DNA from: Danxiaibacter flavus
Lineage (GTDB): Bacteria > Bacteroidota > Bacteroidia > Chitinophagales > Chitinophagaceae
DNA length: 6,717 bases
Assembly: GCF_041060425.1 (NCBI RefSeq)
Contig: NZ_JAULBC010000018.1
Location: 1-6,717, forward strand
Direction: 5' to 3'
Shown here: piece by piece, positions 5,800 to 6,717 of the stretch
How the letters are laid out: every line of letters starts with the position of its first letter
Position numbering within the stretch: position 1 is the first letter of the stretch
The notes under the pieces: generated by a model
What the model was told of the DNA's origin: nothing
The model's input: only the letters and a program-made list of their open reading frames with translations
The model's database searches: none
Position numbers and translations under genes: made by a program

Positions 5800-6717
5800 T
5801 GTCCGGATGGTATTGCGGACAAAAAGAACAAAGCATTTTCTTCCCTATGCCGTTTAAGTGGTTTACAACAGGGAATATTGTTTCATAGTATATACGCAGA
5901 AGGTGTAAGTGTTTACATCAACCAGCTGGGATGTTATTTAACACATCCGGATATAGCAATGTTTACGCAAAGCTGGCAGTATGTATTAAGGCGGCACAGT
6001 ATCCTCAGGAGTGGTTTTTATTATGAGTCGTTCAGTGTGCCGGTGCAATGTGTGTATACGGATGTACAGTTACCGTTAGAGCTGTTGGATTACAGTCACC
6101 TGTGTAGGGAAGACCAGGATGCAGCCATCCGGCAATATTCCAAAGAGGACCGGCAGCGGGGCTTTGATGTTGAGTCAGCACCGTTGATGCGCATATGCCT
6201 TATTAACCTGGGGGCGGGGCGGTATTATATGTTGTGGACGGTGCATCATCTTATTTTAGATGGCTGGTCCACCTCCATACTCATGGAAGAATTTATGAAG
6301 GTCTATGAGCAACTGTCTTCCGGGATGGCAATAGAGGAAAAACCTGAAGATCGTTATGATGACTATATCCATTACCTGGAAAGCCGCGATCAGCAGGCCG
6401 AGCAGTTGTACTGGCGTCAGTATTTAGAAAATACAGCGCAGCATACACAGCTACCCTTTATCGGTTCAAGCGTCCGGCGGACAAAAGGAGCAGGCGAATA
6501 CAAGGAAGAAGAGATCGCATTGGATGAAGCCGCAACCGCGGTCATACAGGGATATGCCCGGCAACATCATATAACGGTGAACACGCTTATGCAGGGCGTA
6601 TGGGCCAGCCTGCTGCATTGTTATACGGGCAGCAGTGATGTAGTGTATGGGGTAACCGTATCCGGCCGTCCGGCAGAACTGCCGGGTATGGAACAAAGAG
6701 TGGGGATGTATATCAAC
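5608..6717 (+). CDS. Nonribosomal peptide synthetase, 3'-truncated: TubC-type docking domain then condensation domain
   Basis: This is the start of the next NRPS protein. Its frame is open for 370 codons to the right edge. ATG 5608 is chosen because it is the first possible start after an in-frame stop at 5575-5577, and it keeps the first helix of the docking domain; the next Met codons (5629, 5644) would cut into that helix. Residues 1 to about 64 resemble a TubC N-terminal docking domain. Residues 70-79 are a short linker. From residue 80 (CRLSGLQQGILFHS) a C domain begins, with the catalytic motif HHLILDGWS at residues 213-221. About 290 of the usual roughly 430 C-domain residues are inside the window. 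The C domain is almost identical to that of the upstream protein, with 11 amino-acid differences over 293 aligned residues by my count. It follows an E-terminated protein, so it should be a DCL domain taking a D-Ser-ended peptide. The amino acid added next cannot be seen. Confidence 0.96.
   Translation, partial: MEIKEFVMSLEKMNCSLSVENGTIILKGNKKKLKEDEMRDIRKNRHIIDYIADHKSQLIEYLSACPDGIADKKNKAFSSLCRLSGLQQGILFHSIYAEGVSVYINQLGCYLTHPDIAMFTQSWQYVLRRHSILRSGFYYESFSVPVQCVYTDVQLPLELLDYSHLCREDQDAAIRQYSKEDRQRGFDVESAPLMRICLINLGAGRYYMLWTVHHLILDGWSTSILMEEFMKVYEQLSSGMAIEEKPEDRYDDYIHYLESRDQQAEQLYWRQYLENTAQHTQLPFIGSSVRRTKGAGEYKEEEIALDEAATAVIQGYARQHHITVNTLMQGVWASLLHCYTGSSDVVYGVTVSGRPAELPGMEQRVGMYIN
5839..6717 (+). 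repeat. Direct repeat copy 2, C domain of the second NRPS, cut by the right edge
   Basis: Second copy of the repeat at 1004-1882, in the same orientation and 4835 bases away. It begins within a few codons of the C-domain start. Immediately left of it (5608-5838, docking domain and linker) I see no similarity to the DNA left of copy 1. The right boundary is unknown. Confidence 0.95.
5845..6717 (+). other. Condensation (C) domain, N-terminal two thirds, predicted DCL type
   Basis: It starts at residue 80 of the second NRPS with LCRLSGLQQGILFHS and carries the intact active-site motif HHLILDGWS from 6244. It runs through YGVTVSGRPAELPGMEQ to the window edge; the last third is not visible. It should accept the D-Ser-ended peptide from the E domain of the upstream protein. 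Relative to the upstream C domain the changes I count are Y/C and E/Q in the first few residues, R/T, K/Q, Q/H, K/R, M/I, F/V, E/D, I/V and M/V. None is in the catalytic motif. Confidence 0.93.

Overview
The window lies entirely inside a nonribosomal peptide synthetase (NRPS) assembly line. It holds the 3' part of one NRPS gene (left edge to 5596) and the 5' part of a second (5608 to the right edge). Both are on the + strand, separated by 11 bases, so they are almost certainly co-transcribed. I see no RNA gene, CRISPR array, insertion sequence, promoter or terminator. No stretch over 300 bases lacks a gene.

Layout. The first protein enters in the middle of an epimerization (E) domain: the window opens on the DG of its HHxxxDG motif, and the domain runs to about 934. 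One complete module follows: condensation (C, about 1010-2280), adenylation (A, about 2360-3868), thiolation/carrier (T, about 3893-4117, phosphopantetheine Ser at 4007-4009) and a second E domain (about 4178-5521). The protein ends in a short tail with an acidic run. The second protein begins with about 64 residues resembling a TubC-type (beta-hairpin) docking domain, then enters a C domain cut off by the right edge.

How the parts work together. The ten specificity positions of the A domain read D-V-W-H-L-S-L-V-D-K, the EntF-like serine code. The module is therefore predicted to load L-Ser, have its C domain join a D-configured upstream peptide to it, and epimerize it to D-Ser. The peptide then passes to the second protein, probably helped by pairing of the acidic C-terminal tail with the N-terminal docking domain. 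Both C domains follow an E domain, so both should be DCL-type (D-donor, L-acceptor). Product, chain length and release step are not visible.

The most notable structure is a long direct repeat. The C domains of the two proteins are about 96% identical in DNA over at least 879 bp without an indel (1004-1882 and 5839-6717), and the repeat runs off the right edge. Its left boundary falls at the start of the C domain. Upstream of it, one copy has a covalent E-C linker and the other has the protein break with docking elements. This points to recent duplication or gene conversion of C-domain DNA.

Organism. Moderate GC (about 38-50% in hand-counted lines), no clear Shine-Dalgarno sequence before the second gene and the style of the NRPS sequences suggest a Bacteroidota member such as Chitinophaga or a relative. 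This is an impression from sequence style, not a database result. The architecture is recognisable NRPS biology, not a new class of system; any novelty would lie in the peptide product and in how the C domains evolved.
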